The position numbers and the translations under genes are program-made. A stretch of 64,000 bases of DNA, from the NCBI GenBank assembly GCA_019459505.1, contig JAIBEV010000165.1, positions 1-64,000 of the forward strand, read 5' to 3'. The notes beneath the pieces were generated by a model, which saw nothing but the letters and a program-made list of their open reading frames with translations, was not told where the DNA came from and searched no databases. Each line of letters begins with the position of its first letter. Position 1 is the first letter of the stretch. Shown here piece by piece: positions 37,100 through 46,443 of this stretch. Origin of the DNA: Candidatus Paracaedibacteraceae bacterium (GTDB lineage: Bacteria > Pseudomonadota > Alphaproteobacteria > Paracaedibacterales > Paracaedibacteraceae).

Positions 37100-37953
37100 T
37101 ACTTAGATTTCTTCGTATAGACGGTTGGATAGACAGAAAGGCCTGGCCCTAAGATTATTCCTTCATGCTCTAGTTGTTTAAAGGTAATTTTGACGGGAAC
37201 ACGCTGAACAATTTTGACAAAGTTTCCCGTTGCATTTTCTGGGGGAAAAGCTGAAAATCGGGCGCCGGTACCACTTTGAATACTATCCACCAGACCTTCA
37301 AGCTTCAAGTCTGGGTAAGCGTCAATCTCAATGTTGACTTTTTGGCCTGCCCGCATATCAGTTAGTTGGGTTTCTTTAAAGTTTGCCACGACCCACCGCT
37401 CTTTGCCGACAATGATAAATAATTGCTTACCTGTGTTGACATAGGCCCCCTGCTCTGCTGTTCGCATCGTTACAACGCCATCTTCGGGCGCAATAAGTTG
37501 AGTATCGGCCAGATCCTTTTCAGCAATAGAAAGTTGAGCTTTGGCACTATCGACGGCTGCTTTTGCTGTGGCTTCAGCTGTTAAGGCATTATCAATTTCT
37601 TTTTGCGTGCCGGCTGCTTTACCAATGGCAAGCTGTCGCTTCGCATTCACTATTGCATTCTTTGCCGAAACCTCCGCTGAGGCTAAATTGGCTTTAGCGG
37701 CCTCAACCCGCAACTGATAATCGCGTGGGTCTATTTCTGCTAATAGATCGCCTTTTTTAACCTGTTGATTATCTCTGATATACAGAGTTACAATATATCC
37801 CGAGACTTTGGGACAAATTGGAATAGTATGAGCTTCTAATGTGGCATCATCCGTACTTTCCTTGCCTGATTCAGCATACCAACCCACGGCAATAATAAGG
37901 GCTACAGCCCCGATAAAACCGGCTATCACTTTTTGTTTTTTTTGCTGCTCCAT
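37099..37953 (-). CDS. emrA: HlyD/EmrA-type periplasmic adaptor
   Basis: The 284-residue membrane-fusion protein has an N-terminal membrane anchor (about 8-26), a lipoyl-like half-motif (VSGYIVTLYIRDNQQVKKGD) and a coiled-coil hairpin about 75-145 (AKANLASAEVSAKNAI onward). The second half-motif is TQLIAPEDGVVTMRTAEQG, and a beta-barrel part follows. It links the EmrB-like pump to the outer membrane channel. The hairpin is shorter than in E. coli EmrA. Confidence 0.93.
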   Translation of the reverse strand: MEQQKKQKVIAGFIGAVALIIAVGWYAESGKESTDDATLEAHTIPICPKVSGYIVTLYIRDNQQVKKGDLLAEIDPRDYQLRVEAAKANLASAEVSAKNAIVNAKRQLAIGKAAGTQKEIDNALTAEATAKAAVDSAKAQLSIAEKDLADTQLIAPEDGVVTMRTAEQGAYVNTGKQLFIIVGKERWVVANFKETQLTDMRAGQKVNIEIDAYPDLKLEGLVDSIQSGTGARFSAFPPENATGNFVKIVQRVPVKITFKQLEHEGIILGPGLSVYPTVYTKKSK

Positions 37954-37966
37954 AGCATCTTCCTTT

Positions 37967-39325
37967 TTAATATTGTCCTAGGGCTTTATAAAGAGCCACA
38001 ATAGCAATTACATAACTACTCTCAACATCAATCAAAGCTTGGTCAGTTTCGATCAGATGGCGTTGGGCATCAAGCACATCCAACAAAGAATTATCCCCTT
38101 GGCGGTAGCGTGTTTGAGAAAGGCTAACAGCTTTGGCTGCATTAATCTTTGCAAAATTAAGAGCCTGCCTTTGCTCCTCATAACGAGCCGTATTGATTAA
38201 GGCCGTTTCCACATCTTGCAATCCCTGTAAAATTGCCTTGCGCCAAGCTTCATAAGCTGTAACTTCTCGCGCTGAGGCGGCATTAATTTGTCCTTGAATA
38301 CGGCCAAAATCTAGCAAAGAAACAGCTGTCTTCCCGCCAATATTCCAAACAGAGGTGGAAGGAACCAACACCGTCTGAGAGAGGCCAAACAGACTGCTAA
38401 TACTTATGGTTGGGAAAAAGGCAGCAAGATGTGATTTTCTCAGCGAGGTTGCTTCGATAAACCGAAGATTAGCGGCATTGATATCAGGCCGTCGCGCAAT
38501 AACAGAGGCAGGCGCATCCACAATTGCTTTTAAGTCAATACCGGCTATTTCTTTACAATCGGTTAGATGAGCTTTAATTGACTCTGCTGTCAATCCTGTT
38601 AACGTCAAAAGAGATAATAAATAAACTTCTTTTTGACGATTGTAATCGGCAATCCGTGCTGTCGATTGATGCACCTGTAAAGCTGTCCTTTTTACATCAA
38701 ATTCACTGGCACTCCCTGCCTTAAATTGCCGTTCCACTAAAGCAAGAGTATCTTTTTGAATTGCCAAATTGTGCTGCGCTAAGTCAATTTGTTTTTCTGC
38801 CGCCCGCATGGAGAGATAAGTGCGGGTTACCTCGGCAATAATACTGAGCTTAATCCAATCAGAATCATGAATAGTAGCCAGCATTTCTCGTTCAGCAGCA
38901 CTGTAAGCTTCACGGTTCTTACCAAATAAATCCAGTTCATAGCTGGCATCAAAGGAGGCATCATAGCTATCCCCTGTCATAGGCCCTAGAAGTAACTGTT
39001 TTCCTCGATTGACGTTAGCCGATCCACTTATGATAGGAAAAAGACCTCCAAATGCTGTTTTCTGTAAACCGCGGGCTTCGTCAATACGGGCTGCTGCTTG
39101 ATGGATATCGGGGCTGTCTTTTAAGGTCTGTTTAATGAGCCAGTTTAAATTTTCATCTCCAAATTTTTTCCACCATTCCTTAAGCTTAGATGGATCAGTA
39201 AATTGTAGATTTTTTTGATTGTTCGCCGACCAAGTTTTTGGAATTGAGGGCAAATTTTGTTCAATAGGGGGTGTATTACAAGCAGTCACCCCTAAGAAAA
39301 CTAACGGCGCATATTTTTTATACAT
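37967..39325 (-). CDS. Outer-membrane efflux lipoprotein, NodT/OprM family
   Basis: The 452-residue protein has a lipobox (GVTACN, Cys16) and the duplicated OEP domains. Features include the WWKKFGDENLNWLI segment, DIHQAAARIDEARG, TLALVERQFKAGSASEFDVK, RRPDINAANLR and YRQGDNSLLDVLDAQR. It forms the TolC-like trimeric channel of a pump. It is the first gene of the operon and lies 13 bases upstream of the adaptor gene. Confidence 0.95.
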   Translation of the reverse strand: MYKKYAPLVFLGVTACNTPPIEQNLPSIPKTWSANNQKNLQFTDPSKLKEWWKKFGDENLNWLIKQTLKDSPDIHQAAARIDEARGLQKTAFGGLFPIISGSANVNRGKQLLLGPMTGDSYDASFDASYELDLFGKNREAYSAAEREMLATIHDSDWIKLSIIAEVTRTYLSMRAAEKQIDLAQHNLAIQKDTLALVERQFKAGSASEFDVKRTALQVHQSTARIADYNRQKEVYLLSLLTLTGLTAESIKAHLTDCKEIAGIDLKAIVDAPASVIARRPDINAANLRFIEATSLRKSHLAAFFPTISISSLFGLSQTVLVPSTSVWNIGGKTAVSLLDFGRIQGQINAASAREVTAYEAWRKAILQGLQDVETALINTARYEEQRQALNFAKINAAKAVSLSQTRYRQGDNSLLDVLDAQRHLIETDQALIDVESSYVIAIVALYKALGQY

Positions 39326-39597
39326 TTGGGTTTTCTTCTAAAGTTAATAAGCATTTACAGGAGTATTATGCCAAAATATACATAACTTTATATAAAATGA
39401 TAACAATGAAAATTTCTTAATTCAATCCTATGATTGTTAATTTTTTGTTTGATATGTTGCCTCCCTTCACACTTCCTCTTCTTCTCTTCCTCGTCTCCAA
39501 GTAGGGATCTCGACCAAACAGGCGATTACGCTTGTAATTTCGAGTTTCTGGAGGACGTTTATGCTTGGCAGGAAAAAGGAGAAGTGACACAATTAAC

Positions 39598-40665
39598 TTA
39601 AAGATTTTTAGCAGCGTGGCCAAAAACTTTTAAGCGCCAACCTTTTAAAAAGGGGCTATCTGAATGGCCACGTACATAAGATTTCAATTCTTCGGTGGTC
39701 GCAATAAGTTTGGGCGATATGTGAAGTTCCGTTGCGACTTTTTCAAGCAGAACGCGGAGACGCTCAAGATGTTCCTGTTCTTGTGTTGTCATCGGTTTGC
39801 GCTTTAAACGAGGCGGCCATTTTTCTTCCGGGACGGCAAGAATTTGCTCTAAGAGTGCTGAAAAAACTGTTTGATAGCCAGCGGGAACAGTGACGTTCAC
39901 GTGTTCTTGTAAATTTACTTTTTCACAAAGTTGCAAAATAACCTCATCGGACAGAACTCTTTTACGATTATAATTTAACTCCTGCGCCACAATTTCTCGC
40001 CAATCACATAAGGATTTAAGAATGTGAAGTTGCCGCGACTTGTGATTCCTTCTCTTTGCCAGTCTCATCCAATAATTTGTTGTTGGTGCAAATGTTTGGG
40101 GCACAAATTGAGTTGCTTGCTCTTCCATAAACCATTCATAGCGCCCTAGGCTTTTGAGTTTTTCACTTAATAGATTTTTGATTGCTGGCAGGTAAAAAAC
40201 ATCATTAGCCGCATAAATAAGCTGGGACGGCGACAAGGGGCGACGCATCCAGTCTGTATTTTGCTTTGATTTGTTAAGAGTGACTCCTATTTGTGCCTCT
40301 AGCATTCTTGCCAAACTAACTTCTTCTACCGGATGTAAAAACGTATAAGCTAATTGAGTATCAAATAGATTGATGGGGAGTTCCCTAAAAATCTTCAACA
40401 ATAATTCAAGATCCTGTCGGCATGAATGAAAGATTTTAACAGGATGAGGATTGGCTAATAAATCACGAACAGGTAATAAATCAGTGCCTTTAGCTAAAGG
40501 GTCAATTAGAACTGTCTCCTGGCCGTCCGATAATTGTATTAAAGCAAGTTTAGGCCAGTATGTATTAATACGACAAAATTCTGTATCAACGGCAATAGCC
40601 GATGCCCTGGCAAAATAATCGCACCAGTGTTTAAGGTCAGATGATTTGGAAAGAATAAAATTCAT
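39598..40665 (-). CDS. rnd: Ribonuclease D
   Basis: From the ATG at 40665 the product has 355 residues. The DEDD exonuclease motifs are visible: AIAVDTEFCRINTYWP (Exo I), FHSCRQDLELLLKIF (Exo II) and QLIYAANDVFYL (Exo III, with the Tyr and Asp). An HRDC-like domain follows (about 200-280). RNase D trims tRNA 3' ends. The longer open frame runs into the tRNA-Leu gene just upstream, so the two are probably co-transcribed. Confidence 0.94.
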   Translation of the reverse strand: MNFILSKSSDLKHWCDYFARASAIAVDTEFCRINTYWPKLALIQLSDGQETVLIDPLAKGTDLLPVRDLLANPHPVKIFHSCRQDLELLLKIFRELPINLFDTQLAYTFLHPVEEVSLARMLEAQIGVTLNKSKQNTDWMRRPLSPSQLIYAANDVFYLPAIKNLLSEKLKSLGRYEWFMEEQATQFVPQTFAPTTNYWMRLAKRRNHKSRQLHILKSLCDWREIVAQELNYNRKRVLSDEVILQLCEKVNLQEHVNVTVPAGYQTVFSALLEQILAVPEEKWPPRLKRKPMTTQEQEHLERLRVLLEKVATELHISPKLIATTEELKSYVRGHSDSPFLKGWRLKVFGHAAKNL

Positions 40666-40681
40666 ATAGACTTGAAAGAAA

Positions 40682-40768
40682 TGGTGCCCTCGGGGAGACT
40701 CGAACTCCCACGTATCTACATACAACAGATTTTGAGTCTGCCGCGTCTACCAATTCCGCCACAAGGGC
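40682..40768 (-). tRNA. tRNA-Leu (anticodon CAA)
   Basis: On the minus strand an 87-base class II tRNA begins GCCCTTGTGGCGGAATTGG, has anticodon CAA in GACTCAAAATC, a long variable arm, a T-arm GAGTTCGAGTC and an encoded CCA end. The acceptor stem GCCCTTG pairs with CGAGGGC with one wobble. It is 16 bases upstream of rnd. Confidence 0.96.
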
Positions 40769-40858
40769 GCACCAATAAGATATATCTAACGGTATAGTGA
40801 ATTTTTGTGTTATAAGTCAATAGAAATCTATAAATTTTTTGCTTTATATAGGAAAATC

Positions 40859-41464
40859 ATGACAGTGGCCACGCAAACAGAAAACAAATCAAAACTTTAT
40901 CAATGGTTGATGCAGCAAGCAACTAGACCATCAGCAAAGTTTGTTTTGGCAGCTGTTGCTTTTGCTGAAAGCTCCTTTTTTCCGCTTCCTCCGGATTTTA
41001 TGCTAATCCCTATGGCTATTGCTAATAGAGCCAAGGCATTTATTTTAGCAGGGATTTGCGCAATTTCATCTGTTTTAGGGGGCATTTTAGGTTATGCCAT
41101 TGGTTTTTATTTCATGAACACTTTAGGGCAATGGGTTATTGATACCTATGGCCTCGAACAAGCTTTTTCTGGTTTTCAGGAAACGTTTCAGAGTTATGGA
41201 TTCTGGATTATTGCCTTAAAAGGATTGACCCCCATTCCCTATAAACTTGTTACCATTGCAAGTGGGGCCTCACAACTAGATCTAGGCATGTTTATCTTAG
41301 CTTCCCTGATCAGTCGAACGGCTCGATTTATGATGTTATCTGCTGTTATCTGGTATTTTGGTGAAGAAGCTAAACAATTGTTTGAAAAGCACTTTAAGTT
41401 GTTTACGATAGGGACTATATTGGCTTTAGTGGTTGGTTTCTTTCTAGTGAAGGCATTTTTATGA
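40859..41464 (+). CDS. DedA/SNARE-associated (YqaA-like) inner-membrane protein
   Basis: From the ATG at 40859 (AGGA upstream) the product has 201 residues. It has about four to five hydrophobic segments and the family motifs FAESSFFPLPPDFMLIPMA, GGILGYAIGFY and ALKGLTPIPYKLVTIASG. DedA-type proteins are thought to move lipids such as undecaprenyl phosphate or phosphatidylethanolamine across the membrane. The stop overlaps the dsbB start by four bases (ATGA), as is common in alphaproteobacteria. Confidence 0.9.
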   Translation: MTVATQTENKSKLYQWLMQQATRPSAKFVLAAVAFAESSFFPLPPDFMLIPMAIANRAKAFILAGICAISSVLGGILGYAIGFYFMNTLGQWVIDTYGLEQAFSGFQETFQSYGFWIIALKGLTPIPYKLVTIASGASQLDLGMFILASLISRTARFMMLSAVIWYFGEEAKQLFEKHFKLFTIGTILALVVGFFLVKAFL

Positions 41465-41946
41465 GATTAAGGGATTTATTGACTCAGCGAAATTTTTTAA
41501 TTTTTTCTGGGTTAATGGCCTTTTTTTCATTAGGTTGCGCCTTTATAGCGCAATATCTTTTTGATATATCGCCGTGCATTTTGTGTCTATATGAACGCTA
41601 TTTTTACGGTGGTGTTCTTCTCTGTGGTATTGTCGCTGCTATTAATTTTTATCCTAACTTGGTTTATAAATTAGCTGGTTTTATCCTCTGGGGAGGGGTC
41701 GCCTTAGCAATTTACCATACAGGCGTAGAACGTCATTGGTGGCAAGGAACGGCAGCCTGCTACGGGATGGCAGCTAAGGCTAAATCCATTGAAGAGTTAA
41801 GAACTCTTTTACAGGCAAAGCCGATGGGGCGTTGTGATCAAGTATCCTGGGCAATTCTAGGAATATCAGCAACTTATCTAAATTTATTATGGTTTGTGGG
41901 ATTCTCAGGCCTATGGGAGGTTGTGCGCCGCAGAAATAAATGCTAA
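41461..41946 (+). CDS. dsbB: Disulfide bond formation protein B
   Basis: The 161-residue membrane protein has four helices. The quinone-linked pair is Cys39/Cys42 in SPCILCLYERYFY, and the second periplasmic pair lies in TAACYGMAAKAK and PMGRCDQVSW. DsbB re-oxidises DsbA and passes electrons to ubiquinone. Translation is coupled to the DedA-like gene. No dsbA is in the window. Confidence 0.94.
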   Translation: MRLRDLLTQRNFLIFSGLMAFFSLGCAFIAQYLFDISPCILCLYERYFYGGVLLCGIVAAINFYPNLVYKLAGFILWGGVALAIYHTGVERHWWQGTAACYGMAAKAKSIEELRTLLQAKPMGRCDQVSWAILGISATYLNLLWFVGFSGLWEVVRRRNKC

Positions 41947-41986
41947 GAATCATTTATTAATCCACTTAAAATTTCAATATATATAA

Positions 41987-42919
41987 ATGAAAAAATGGCA
42001 GCTAGATGAAGTTCTAGAGTTGTTTGATATGCCTTTTAATGATCTTTTATTTAAGGCCCATACAATTCATCGTGAAAACTTTAATCCTAATGAAATTCAA
42101 CTTTCAACCTTATATAATATCAAAACCGGCAGTTGTCCTGAAAATTGTTCCTATTGCTCTCAATCTGCCCACTTTAACACTGGATTAAAAAAAGAACCGT
42201 TAAAGGAAATTGATGACGTTTTAGAAAAAGCTAAAGCCGCCAAAGCAAATGGTGCTAGTCGATTTTGTATGGGGGCTGCGTGGCGGGGACCAAAAGACGG
42301 TGACTTGGATCGGGTCATTGACATGGTCAAAGAAGTCAAAAAGATGGGCCTTGAAACCTGTGTGACGCTTGGCCTTTTAAAGAAAGGGCAAGCAGAAAAA
42401 CTAAAGGAAGCAGGCTTAGATTATTATAATCATAACATTGATACTTCTGCGAGCCATTATGGGAATATCATCACCACCCGGACTTTTGCAGACCGTCTTG
42501 AGACGATTCAACATGTATCGGAGGCGGGCATTAATGTTTGCTGTGGTGGAATTTTAGGGATGGGTGAAACAGTTAAAGATCGGGCCGAAATGCTCATGAC
42601 ATTGGCCAATATGGAAACACCCCCGAAAAGTGTTCCTATCAACCAATTAATGCAAGTTCCGGGCACGCCGTTGTATGGCGCCGACAGCGTTGACTCTATT
42701 GATTTTGTACGTACAATTGCTGTGGCCAGAATTTTAATGCCAATCTCTTATGTTCGTTTATCAGCTGGTCGAACAAAAATGTCTAAAGAAATACAGGCTT
42801 TATGCTTTTTCGCCGGTGCAAACTCAACTTTTTCAGGGGATCAACTTTTAACGGTAGAGAATCCAGAAGTTAATGAAGATGCATTAATGTTTAAAAAATT
42901 AGGGATGGCCAGCATTTAA
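41987..42919 (+). CDS. bioB: Biotin synthase
   Basis: The 310-residue radical SAM enzyme converts dethiobiotin to biotin. The 4Fe-4S motif is [13 protein letters not shown]. Further signatures are [46 protein letters not shown] and [10 protein letters not shown], which holds the 2Fe-2S arginine. At about 310 residues it is compact. No other bio genes are nearby, so either they lie elsewhere or the cell imports a precursor. A weak hairpin (GGGAAAA-ATTAC-TTTTCCC, about 42945-42963) follows. Confidence 0.96.
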   Translation: MKKWQLDEVLELFDMPFNDLLFKAHTIHRENFNPNEIQLSTLYNIKTGSCPENCSYCSQSAHFNTGLKKEPLKEIDDVLEKAKAAKANGASRFCMGAAWRGPKDGDLDRVIDMVKEVKKMGLETCVTLGLLKKGQAEKLKEAGLDYYNHNIDTSASHYGNIITTRTFADRLETIQHVSEAGINVCCGGILGMGETVKDRAEMLMTLANMETPPKSVPINQLMQVPGTPLYGADSVDSIDFVRTIAVARILMPISYVRLSAGRTKMSKEIQALCFFAGANSTFSGDQLLTVENPEVNEDALMFKKLGMASI

Positions 42920-43112
42920 TAGATGACCATCTTGCAGACTGAAGGGAAAAATTACTTTTCCCCTCCCCTTTCTTAATAGAGTACAAGAATCCCTTTTCTT
43001 TTTTTCTTTAATTATAAAGAAAAAAAGGTAATATTAATATTTTAGACAATCATTGACCAAAATTAGAATCCTTGTAACTATGAAGTATACTAATCGCATA
43101 CGGGAAGAAATA

Positions 43113-43337
43113 ATGATAATTAAGACGCCGAAGGATATCGGAAAATTGATTCGCCAAAAGCGCAAAGAGCAAGAACTGACGCAAGTGGAGTTGGCAGGAT
43201 TATCCGATGTCGGAAGTCGTTTTCTCGTTGAACTAGAACAGGGTAAACAGACAATTGAAATTGGTAAGGCATTACAAGTCATGCGCATGCTTGGGTTTTC
43301 ATTGACACCTGTTTCAAAAAGTGAGGCAGGCCAATGA
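43113..43337 (+). CDS. hipB: HipB-like XRE-family antitoxin/regulator
   Basis: From the ATG at 43113 the product has 74 residues and an XRE helix-turn-helix (IGKLIRQKRKEQELTQVEL, then FLVELEQGKQTIEIGKALQV), as in HipB antitoxins. GGGAAGA lies upstream. It overlaps hipA by four bases (ATGA), the usual coupling in hipBA modules. It probably represses its own operon. Confidence 0.88.
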   Translation: MIIKTPKDIGKLIRQKRKEQELTQVELAGLSDVGSRFLVELEQGKQTIEIGKALQVMRMLGFSLTPVSKSEAGQ

Positions 43338-44539
43338 TCGTTTATCTTAACAATTTCCCGGTGGGAAAAATTGAAACTCAAGAGGAAGAACGACAATTTA
43401 CTTATCACTCGGGTTATTTAAATCGGCCTGATGCTCTCCCTTTAAGCTTATCTTTACCTTTGGATGCAGAGCCTTATTCAGAAAAATTTAGCAAACCATT
43501 TTTTGACCTTATCTCACCTGACATTTGGTATAGTGAAGCAGATTTAGATCTTTCTTGTATTGGTGCTATTTCTTTTAAGAAAGCTGAGCCGTCATGCGCA
43601 GAGTTTGCAGAATTAGATGCTGCTGACTGTGAAGCTCAGTTAAACGGACATTTGGTTGCTCTGCCCGACGATCGGCTGGTTTCCATTGCAGATCTGCAAC
43701 CGATGTTACCGATAAGCATTATAGATGGTGAGCTTTTTCAGGCAACCGAAGATATTCATAACACTCACATTTTAAAAGGCAATATCGGTGAATTAGACGA
43801 TTTGGTCGGCAATGAAATTTTTGTCTCTCTTATTGCCTATAATCTAGGGATTCCAGTGCCGATGATTTCTCGTATTCATTTGGGGGAAACACCAGCTCTT
43901 GTTATGGATCGGCCTGATCGTCATGCGCCGGCTACTGCACAGCAGTTAGGAGCAAAAATCCATCACGAATCATTTATCAGCGCCTTAAGCAATCAATTCT
44001 TAGGAAGCCGCAAGAATCATCAGATTTCAGTAGAAGGACAGTTTGAGTTGGTGCGTCATCACGCCATAACCCCTGCTCTTGATTGCAGAACACTGATACG
44101 CGTCCTCGCTTTATGCCTCATTAGCGGCTGTGATGATTTTTCTTTAGAGAACCAATTGATTGAAATTTTGCCTCATAATACCTGTAAACTTGCACCTGTT
44201 GCTGGTTTTATTTCATCGGAGGTTTATCCTAATACGGTCAAAAATTTATTGGATTATTTATTTAGCATTCAGCATTTTTCAGCCTTGAAAAAATCACATC
44301 TTAATGATTTGGCGCGAAAAATCAGAGTTAATGACAAGTACTTAAATGGCGTTATTTCTGATCTTTGCAGCACGGTGCCAAAAATCTCTAAGGAGATATT
44401 TGAGTCCTTTCCTTCCTTAAAATCACCTATTACTTTGAAGATCGCAAAACTCATAGACCAACGCTCAATGACTTTAAAAACCTTAATTTCTAATAAAGGC
44501 CAAATGACTCGTAAAGTTGCCCTGAATGAAGCGGTTTAG
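43334..44539 (+). CDS. HipA-like protein with a degenerate kinase site
   Basis: The 401-residue protein has the HipA N-terminal domain (about 1-100, GYLNRPDALPLSLSLPLD), then THILKG (Lys148, ATP lysine) and NEIFVSLIAYNLGIPVP. MDRPDRH is the equivalent of the xERFDR motif. HipA kinases phosphorylate translation factors such as GltX. However, the Gly-rich SxxGAQPK loop is not visible, the catalytic NxDxHxKN reads SGCDDFSLEN, and the metal Asp in LAPxYD is Gly291 (LAPVAGF). It may be inactive or diverged to another use. Gene order and overlap with the HTH gene are as in HipBA modules, and a terminator follows. Confidence 0.75.
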   Translation: MIVYLNNFPVGKIETQEEERQFTYHSGYLNRPDALPLSLSLPLDAEPYSEKFSKPFFDLISPDIWYSEADLDLSCIGAISFKKAEPSCAEFAELDAADCEAQLNGHLVALPDDRLVSIADLQPMLPISIIDGELFQATEDIHNTHILKGNIGELDDLVGNEIFVSLIAYNLGIPVPMISRIHLGETPALVMDRPDRHAPATAQQLGAKIHHESFISALSNQFLGSRKNHQISVEGQFELVRHHAITPALDCRTLIRVLALCLISGCDDFSLENQLIEILPHNTCKLAPVAGFISSEVYPNTVKNLLDYLFSIQHFSALKKSHLNDLARKIRVNDKYLNGVISDLCSTVPKISKEIFESFPSLKSPITLKIAKLIDQRSMTLKTLISNKGQMTRKVALNEAV

Positions 44540-44589
44540 CGTATTAAGGAATTAGTCTCTCAGAATGCGCCATTTGTTGCCTGCTACAG

Positions 44590-44609
44590 CCATCCCTAGG
44601 ATGGTTTTT
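44590..44609 (+). terminator. Intrinsic terminator of the hipBA-like operon
   Basis: CCATCC and GGATGG pair around a three-base loop (CTA) and are followed by five T and a T-rich stretch. It lies about 50 bases after the hipA-like stop and just before the convergent flhB stop. Confidence 0.7.
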
Positions 44610-44612
44610 CTC

Positions 44613-45689
44613 TTAAAAATATTGTTTTTTCAACTTCATCACAAAGCGGATAACTTCTGCAACCGCTTGATAGTGTTCAGGTGGAATTTCTTGTTCCAGC
44701 TCCACACTTGCATATAAAGCCCTGGCTAACGGTGGGTTTTCATAAATGGGCACGTCTCTTTCTTTGGCGAGCTCTCGAATCTTAAGAGCTACGGCATCCA
44801 CCCCTTTTGCAATAACAACCGGCGCATTCATCTCCTCAGCCTTATACTCAATGGCCACCGCATAGTGGGTTGGGTTGGTGATAATTGCTGTGGCCCGCCC
44901 TACTGACTCTTTTAAGTTCCTTTTAATTCGTTCTTGGGCAAGCTGACGGCGCTTATGTTTAATTTGAGGATCACCATCTAAATTTTTATGTTCGCGCTTA
45001 ACTTCATCTTTTGTCATGCGAAGAGATTTTAGTAATTCAAATTTCTGAAATAAGTAGTCCATGACTGAAATAACAGCCATAGCAGAAATAACAATAATTA
45101 TCGCTTTAATGGTGTAGCCTGAGAGAACACCTATAATTTTATCGGCTGGCACAAAAATCAGCCCTTCAATTTGGTCAAGTTTAGAGCGGAAAAAGATGTA
45201 TAAAGCCAATCCAACGATACAAATTTTGAATAAGCCTTTGACAAATTCCACCAGAGACTTTTTTGAAAAGAGCCGTTGCAGACCTTTCATGGGCGATAAA
45301 CGCTCAAGTTTTAACTGTAGAGCCTCAGTTGAGATGGCAAATCTGGTTTGCAAAAACCCCCCGGCTAAAGCTGCTGCCATATAAAATCCCAATAAAGGTA
45401 AGGTTAATAAAAAGAAATCAAAAATGAGCCGCCACAACAATTCAATAGTCGTTTCAGAATCCATAAAAAATTGTTCTGGTTGCATTAAATAAACTGAGAA
45501 ACTTTGACGGAATTTATGGCCGATAAACCAAGAGAACATCATTATTGTCAGTCCCGCCGTTCCCAACATCATCCAATGAAGTATTTCCTTAGAATAGGCA
45601 ATTTGCCCCTTTTTAAAGGCTTCATCCAGGCGATGCTGTGTAGGCTCTTCTGTTTTTGAGCTTTCGTCTTCGTCGCTGCCTTCAGCCAT
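44613..45689 (-). CDS. flhB: Flagellar export gate protein FlhB
   Basis: The 358-residue protein begins with SSKTEEPTQHRLDEAFKKGQI, has four membrane segments, and carries the self-cleaving NPTH motif in TNPTHYAVAIEYK. FlhB switches the export apparatus from hook to filament substrates. Its start overlaps the fliR stop by eight bases. I choose flagellar rather than injectisome identity because motAB lies in the same window and no injectisome genes are present. Confidence 0.95.
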   Translation of the reverse strand: MAEGSDEDESSKTEEPTQHRLDEAFKKGQIAYSKEILHWMMLGTAGLTIMMFSWFIGHKFRQSFSVYLMQPEQFFMDSETTIELLWRLIFDFFLLTLPLLGFYMAAALAGGFLQTRFAISTEALQLKLERLSPMKGLQRLFSKKSLVEFVKGLFKICIVGLALYIFFRSKLDQIEGLIFVPADKIIGVLSGYTIKAIIIVISAMAVISVMDYLFQKFELLKSLRMTKDEVKREHKNLDGDPQIKHKRRQLAQERIKRNLKESVGRATAIITNPTHYAVAIEYKAEEMNAPVVIAKGVDAVALKIRELAKERDVPIYENPPLARALYASVELEQEIPPEHYQAVAEVIRFVMKLKKQYF

Positions 45690-46443
45690 TGGCTACTCCC
45701 TCTAAAAACTCACGGAAATGATCAATAAAAATAGAAACAACAGTGCTAATTGTTATCACTAACAATAAAAACCCTAAAAAAATTTGTACCGGTGTAAACA
45801 TAAAGTAAACCTGCATTTGCGGCATTAATCGATTGACTAACCCTGTACACACATTCAGTAAGGTGCCCACAATCATTATAGGAAACGATAATTTAACGCC
45901 CAACCAAAAACTTTGAGAGATCATATGGATTATTGCTTGGCTAAAGTCTCCTATCATAAGGGGTTCCAACCCGGGAAATGTGTCATAGGAAGTGATAAGA
46001 GCGGCAATCAGTAAATAATGGCAATCCGTTGCAAACATTAAGGCCGTGGCCCCAAACATCAAGATAGTCCCGATTGCAGTGTCTTGCGCCCCAAGACTCG
46101 GGTTTAATAACGCCGCTCCGGATAAAGAGGTTTGCATTCCGATAATAGTTCCTGTTACTTGTAAGGCATTTAGTAAAAGCTTGGCTAAAATACCTAAAAA
46201 CGCACCAAAAAAAGTTTCCCTTATAATAAAGAGTAAGGTTTGAGTATTTAATAGATCACTCGTTGGAACATCAATATCTAGGACAGGAGTAATGATTAAC
46301 GTCAAAACAAAGGCAAAAAGCAGACGAATGCGAGCCGGTATAAAGGTTTCGCCAATACCGGGGAAAAACATTAATAAGGCACTCAGCCTCAGAAATACAA
46401 AGAAATAGTCGTAAAGATCATCAAAATAAAAAGTATGGGTCAT
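45682..46443 (-). CDS. fliR: Flagellar export gate protein FliR
   Basis: The 253-residue integral membrane protein begins with FLRLSALLMFFPGIGETFIP, the usual FliR N-terminus, and contains GAFLGILAKLLLNALQVTG and LGVKLSFPIMIVGTLLNVCTG. FliR joins FliP and FliQ in the export pore. It overlaps fliQ by four bases and flhB by eight. Confidence 0.94.
   Translation of the reverse strand: MTHTFYFDDLYDYFFVFLRLSALLMFFPGIGETFIPARIRLLFAFVLTLIITPVLDIDVPTSDLLNTQTLLFIIRETFFGAFLGILAKLLLNALQVTGTIIGMQTSLSGAALLNPSLGAQDTAIGTILMFGATALMFATDCHYLLIAALITSYDTFPGLEPLMIGDFSQAIIHMISQSFWLGVKLSFPIMIVGTLLNVCTGLVNRLMPQMQVYFMFTPVQIFLGFLLLVITISTVVSIFIDHFREFLEGVANG

Noticed and set aside
39417-39623. Minus-strand 68-codon ORF (TTG start) overlapping the end of rnd, with a hydrophobic start and basic tail
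   Set aside because: No ribosome binding site, a rare start codon and no recognisable family. It might be real, but I could not support it.
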